From CAYXRK01 sp964467615 (GTDB lineage: Bacteria; Hydrogenedentota; Hydrogenedentia; Hydrogenedentales; GCA-2746185), in assembly GCA_964467615.1 (NCBI GenBank), contig CAYXRK010000056.1, forward strand, positions 1 through 25,271: 25,271 nt of DNA, in the 5' to 3' direction. Positions 22,666-25,271 of the stretch are shown here, in pieces. Each line of letters starts with the position of its first letter. Positions within the stretch are counted from its first letter, which is position 1. The translations under genes were made by a program, and so were the position numbers. The notes below the pieces were generated by a model. That model was given only the letters and a program-made list of their open reading frames with translations, was not told the DNA's origin and searched no databases.

Positions 22666-23252
22666 TGTTGGCGCCATGAACCGTAGGGCCAGTCCTGATA
22701 ATTCTTCACGAGTCCGCCCTTTATGGGATTATCCCGGATGTATTTGGCGATTCGTAAATCTTCTTGTTCGGATCGCGGCCAATGGTCGAACCATTCGCGT
22801 TGCCAAAAAGCCTTCGCACCCAATCCGAGAATCTGGCGGCCGTGCCGCGTCGTCCACCGCTTGAAACTCACCATCTGGCTGAACAGCGTTCCCTTCCGAA
22901 GTTCGAGGAACATATGAAGGTGGTTCGGCATGAGGACATACTCAATCGCGTTCCAATCGCCGCGTTTCACGCGAGTTTCGACCGCGCTAATCACCATCTT
23001 CGCGACCATCGGCCTGCTCAAGTAGTCGATTGACCCGCCGGCATCAAGCGCTTCTTCCAACGCGAAAAAAATTCTCCGTTGTATATCCAGCCAACGGTCC
23101 CGTGGCGCTTGTTCGGCTTCCTTTGAGAGTTCCCGGAGCCTGTCTACGACCTGCCGGGGGAGGGTGCCAGCTAATCGCAACGTTACAAAGTAAACACCTC
23201 GATCAACTTCCCAATGAGGCAGCCTACCGCGATAAAAGTTAGTCGTCCGCAT
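22662..23252 (-). CDS. REP-associated tyrosine transposase (RAYT, IS200-like Y1 family)
   Basis: A 196-residue single-domain Y1 transposase. RAYTs cut and join single-stranded REP sequences. The HUH metal motif is His111-Leu-His113 in VLMPNHLHMFLEL, and the nucleophile is probably Tyr171 in EDLRIAKYIRDNPIKGGLV. FWQREWFDHWPRS (149-161) is a RAYT-typical stretch, and YFVTLRLAG gives the first strand. The ATG at 23252 is the natural start. The Shine-Dalgarno is poor. The gene is bracketed by identical 54-bp REP repeats, one touching the stop codon and one 31 bp before the start, the standard RAYT arrangement. It appears intact. Confidence 0.93.
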   Translation of the reverse strand: MRTTNFYRGRLPHWEVDRGVYFVTLRLAGTLPRQVVDRLRELSKEAEQAPRDRWLDIQRRIFFALEEALDAGGSIDYLSRPMVAKMVISAVETRVKRGDWNAIEYVLMPNHLHMFLELRKGTLFSQMVSFKRWTTRHGRQILGLGAKAFWQREWFDHWPRSEQEDLRIAKYIRDNPIKGGLVKNYQDWPYGSWRQQ

Positions 23253-23283
23253 ACCTGGCCGGCACCCGCCAGTTAGAGCCTGT

Positions 23284-23337
23284 CTCGCCAGAAGCGGTCG
23301 CCCCGGCCTGCGCCGGTTTCGGCGAAACCGGCGCTAC
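23284..23337 (-). repeat. REP-containing 54-bp repeat, copy B
   Basis: Identical over 54 bases to 22612-22665 and in the same orientation, with its GTAG head at 23337. It begins 2 nt after the stop of the secreted-protein gene and could serve as that gene's 3'-end hairpin. Confidence 0.85.
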
Positions 23338-23339
23338 CG

Positions 23340-23819
23340 TCAGTATCCGCAATTCCAATAGCCGTCGACCCACACCTGCGTTTGGCGGGGTTCGTAGTGG
23401 CCTTCGACGTAAATCTCGCGCCAGCCTGGATCTCGCACCAAAACGCTGATCCATTGGCCGTCGATTTCATGGGCCTCGTATTGCGCGGGAATGAACTCGC
23501 GCGTCCAATAGGCCGGCACCCAGACGGGCTGCGTGATGATCCGATAGCCGCCCTCGAAGTACCGGCAGCCGTAGCCATGCATGTGATATTGAAATGGGTT
23601 ACTCCAATTGGGCAGGTAACAATTCACGCCACCGCGGCCCCCGCCCGGATTGACCACTATCGGCGGCGCTTGGATCACGCGCGAGGTCTGCGGCGGTTCT
23701 AGGAACGCGCTGTGACTGTAGTTCCCCGAAACGGTGACTGAGCTATGCGTCACCTGGCCGAACGCGGGCCATACCGCCGCCGCGGCGAACCCTCCACACG
23801 CAATCATCAACATCCTCAT
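23340..23819 (-). CDS. Secreted protein with aromatic YW repeats
   Basis: A 159-residue exported protein of unknown function. A signal peptide MRMLMIACGGFAAAAVWPAFG would be cleaved at about residue 22. The middle is Pro/Gly-rich (NPGGGRGG). The C-terminal half repeats short aromatic motifs, WVPAYW (100-105), GHYEP (140-144) and WVDGYW (150-155). These recall YxWxxGxW-type envelope proteins. There are three Cys in the mature part (67, 85, 157). I chose the ATG at 23819 because GAGGTGA lies about 8 nt upstream. An in-frame ATG at 23852 lacks a comparable site. The stop is immediately followed by a REP. Confidence 0.75.
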   Translation of the reverse strand: MRMLMIACGGFAAAAVWPAFGQVTHSSVTVSGNYSHSAFLEPPQTSRVIQAPPIVVNPGGGRGGVNCYLPNWSNPFQYHMHGYGCRYFEGGYRIITQPVWVPAYWTREFIPAQYEAHEIDGQWISVLVRDPGWREIYVEGHYEPRQTQVWVDGYWNCGY

Positions 23820-23867
23820 GGCGCGTATCACCTCGTACTGTTCACATCGCAAAGAGCCGCGAGAACC

Positions 23868-24110
23868 TTACACGGAATCTGTCTTCTCGATCGGCTCGAC
23901 CTTTACGCCCTCTCCCTCGATCCATTTCAACGCCGCATCGACTTCCTTTTCTTCTCCCTCGACGCCGAGCGCCACGAGGCCCAAGTCGCCCTTGATGGAG
24001 GCAATGCGCACGTTGGTGACAACGTCAAACTTCTTGCCCATCTCGTGGATGAGCGGCTTCGTCACGTTTTTTTCGTTGTAGGTGAGATAGACCCGCCGAA
24101 CAATCCGCAT
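23868..24110 (-). CDS. NIL-domain protein
   Basis: An 80-residue protein that is almost entirely one NIL domain, a ferredoxin-like fold also found at the end of MetN-type ABC ATPases and beside some ferredoxins. It shows RRVYLTYNEKNVTKPLIHEM at the start, KKFDVVTNVRIASI in the middle and AALKWIEGEGVKVEPIE at the end, the family pattern. The ATG at 24110 has GGGGAG about 7 nt upstream. It stands alone here with no transporter gene. Ligand binding or a regulatory role is inferred from the family only. Confidence 0.88.
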   Translation of the reverse strand: MRIVRRVYLTYNEKNVTKPLIHEMGKKFDVVTNVRIASIKGDLGLVALGVEGEEKEVDAALKWIEGEGVKVEPIEKTDSV

Positions 24111-24322
24111 TTTTAGCTCCCCGAAAACTCTGCAATGGTTGCCACTGCGGGGATTCTAACACGCACTATCTAGACGCCGCCGCGCCGGAAAAATTCTCGC
24201 CCACACTGCCACCCCGGGGATCGCCGGCATCTCGTCGCGCTCCTGGGCCACCCCCTCCTGGTCCCGGGGGCCCGCTTCACTCCTTCCCCGCGTCCAACAA
24301 CTCCTGAATGTCCAGCTTCCTC

Positions 24323-24508
24323 AGCTTCGGCGCGGCCCTCCGCTCCGTCCGCGACACGCAATACAAACTCATCCGCGCCAACCCCGGCAATCCCCGCAGC
24401 CTAAAAGAAACCGAACTCTACGATTGGCGCAACGATCCCCGTGAACAACACGACCAATCCACAACCAACCCATCCCCCGCCGAAAAACTCGCTCCTTTGC
24501 TCAAGTAG
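24323..24508 (+). pseudogene. Remnant of a sulfatase C-terminus
   Basis: About 60 codons, ending at the stop 24506-24508, read like the end of a sulfatase/arylsulfatase: ALRSVRDTQYKLIRANPG, then ETELYDWRNDPREQHDQST, then a Leu-Lys end. Intact family members are usually 450 residues or more and carry the CxPSR active site, none of which is here. The frame can begin at an ATG at 24308 without a good Shine-Dalgarno. I take this as a decayed fragment. A REP begins 10 nt after its stop. The preceding 24111-24307 holds no gene I recognise. Confidence 0.65.
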
Positions 24509-24518
24509 CAGCACGTCC

Positions 24519-24549
24519 GTAGCGCCCTGCCTCGCCGAGGCCGGCGCAA
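24519..24549 (+). repeat. REP element, CCT/AGG-stem subtype, second copy
   Basis: GTAGCGCCCTGCCTCGCCG, then AGGCCGGCGCAA: the same as 22525-22554 except for one extra C. It keeps the GTAG head and the palindrome. It marks the border between the high-GC region and the more AT-rich right end. Confidence 0.75.
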
Positions 24550-24773
24550 CTCGACGCCGACTCTGACAATACGACAATCCATTCTTATTTCAATCTGCAA
24601 TCCATCTGGATACATGACAATCCGAATACAATCAAGGCCAAAGGCCGTGCAGATGCGTCCTTCGTACCTCGAATTGCAAGATGTCCTCCAGACGAGAATA
24701 GACAACTGAAATTCTCGATTAGTTCTTGGAAGCCACGAGACGACTTTTCGTTTCAAAGAGCGAGTAAATCGCC

Positions 24774-25166
24774 CTACTCGCGATGTTTGAGCAATTGCAT
24801 ACGGCTATTACATCTGGTACACTTGTTATTGGTGCCATCAAATACGAACTCTGGCTGAACAGGATCGGGCGAGGGCATGTAACGACAACGAGGGCAACGA
24901 AGTATCCCTCGCCTATGGCCTTCCAACATTTGTCGATATTCCCAAATGCTGCGCCCAGTCGAATCACTTGACACAAAACTGTAAATTTCATGACATCCTG
25001 GACATTCGTTCGTATGCCGTACCAAATCATCATCTTCGACGACGTGAAAATGTCCACAATTGGAACACCACCTTCCCGAGGGGCCTCTTGCTGGACGAAA
25101 TATATCCTTGAATTGGTACCAGTTAAAGGCTGAGTTACCGCGCTCTTTCTCCCACTCATTTATCAC
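24774..25166 (-). CDS. Zinc-ribbon protein with four CxxC motifs
   Basis: A 130-residue protein (from the GTG at 25166) with four CxxC pairs: Cys34/37, Cys55/58, Cys91/94 and Cys116/119. This is enough for two structural zinc sites. Surrounding text such as RGPSGRWCSNCGHFH and RRGILRCPRCRYMP looks like genuine protein. No enzymatic domain was recognised. The start is uncertain. The frame stays open and protein-like upstream (TNLLLSGKPLFLVVAHR) to a TGA near 25212 but has no ATG, GTG or TTG there, and the GTG has no clear Shine-Dalgarno. A longer parent gene broken by mutation is possible. Base composition is lower in GC than the rest of the window, which suggests transfer. Confidence 0.65.
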   Translation of the reverse strand: MINEWEKERGNSAFNWYQFKDIFRPARGPSGRWCSNCGHFHVVEDDDLVRHTNECPGCHEIYSFVSSDSTGRSIWEYRQMLEGHRRGILRCPRCRYMPSPDPVQPEFVFDGTNNKCTRCNSRMQLLKHRE

Positions 25167-25271
25167 TCTGTGCGCAACAACAAGAAACAGAGGTTTACCT
25201 GAGAGTAATAGGTTGGTAATTCTAATTAGCGTTCAAGTTGAGACTAACAATCCATGGCCAAGCAGTAAGGC

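Noticed and set aside
24719..25159. A 146-codon minus-strand frame overlapping the zinc-ribbon gene
   Set aside because: The alternative frame carries four regular CxxC pairs and reads like protein. This one does not, although it has an ATG.

Overview
The window is high-GC chromosomal DNA from a Gram-negative-type bacterium. Signs of an outer membrane are a TonB-dependent receptor with a C-terminal aromatic residue, a lipoprotein and Sec/Tat signal peptides. GTG and TTG starts are common. The gene mix includes an ECF sigma factor with a membrane FecR anti-sigma, a sulfatase remnant, a RAYT transposase with REPs, split glycine decarboxylase and six-domain ribosomal protein S1. It would fit an environmental lineage such as Hydrogenedentota or a Planctomycetes relative, but this is a guess from gene style, not a marker-based placement. 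I saw no tRNA, rRNA, CRISPR array or prophage.

Layout. 1-1103 (-): a Tat-exported aldo/keto reductase running off the left edge. 1655-3492 (+): ECF sigma factor overlapping a ZAS/FecR anti-sigma factor. 3493-4132: a gene-free stretch holding two related potential RNA structures in tandem and a leftward intrinsic terminator. 4133-4759 (-): purN. 4877-5071 (-): a 64-residue protein with its own sigma-28/sigma-D-like promoter, ideal Shine-Dalgarno and terminator-like hairpin, resembling small YjfB-type motility proteins. 5212-8747 (-): gcvPA-gcvPB followed closely by a SrlD-like dehydrogenase. 9179-13265 (-): a tightly coupled hemX/ccsA-like, hemA, hemC, queA operon. 13588-15686 (+): promoter, rpsA and a textbook terminator. 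15768-17603 (+): an ilvB-type acetolactate synthase. 17660-17976 (+): a small membrane protein whose natural start seems lost to a frameshift. 17987-20038 (-): the TonB-dependent receptor. 20136-22519 (+): a small conserved protein, a lipoprotein and a polytopic GT-C-like membrane protein. 22525-24549: a REP/RAYT area with four REP copies, the transposase, a secreted protein, a NIL-domain protein and a sulfatase fragment. 24774-25166 (-): a four-CxxC zinc-ribbon protein in visibly more AT-rich sequence.

How the genes relate. Most of the centre is housekeeping metabolism: C5-pathway tetrapyrrole synthesis (glutamyl-tRNA to hydroxymethylbilane), queuosine synthesis, glycine cleavage P-protein, purine formylation, branched-chain amino acid synthesis and translation. 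The regulatory interest lies in the sigma/anti-sigma pair, the paired structured elements after it, and the isolated sigma-28-like unit. The right end is accessory DNA shaped by REP/RAYT activity and probable transfer.
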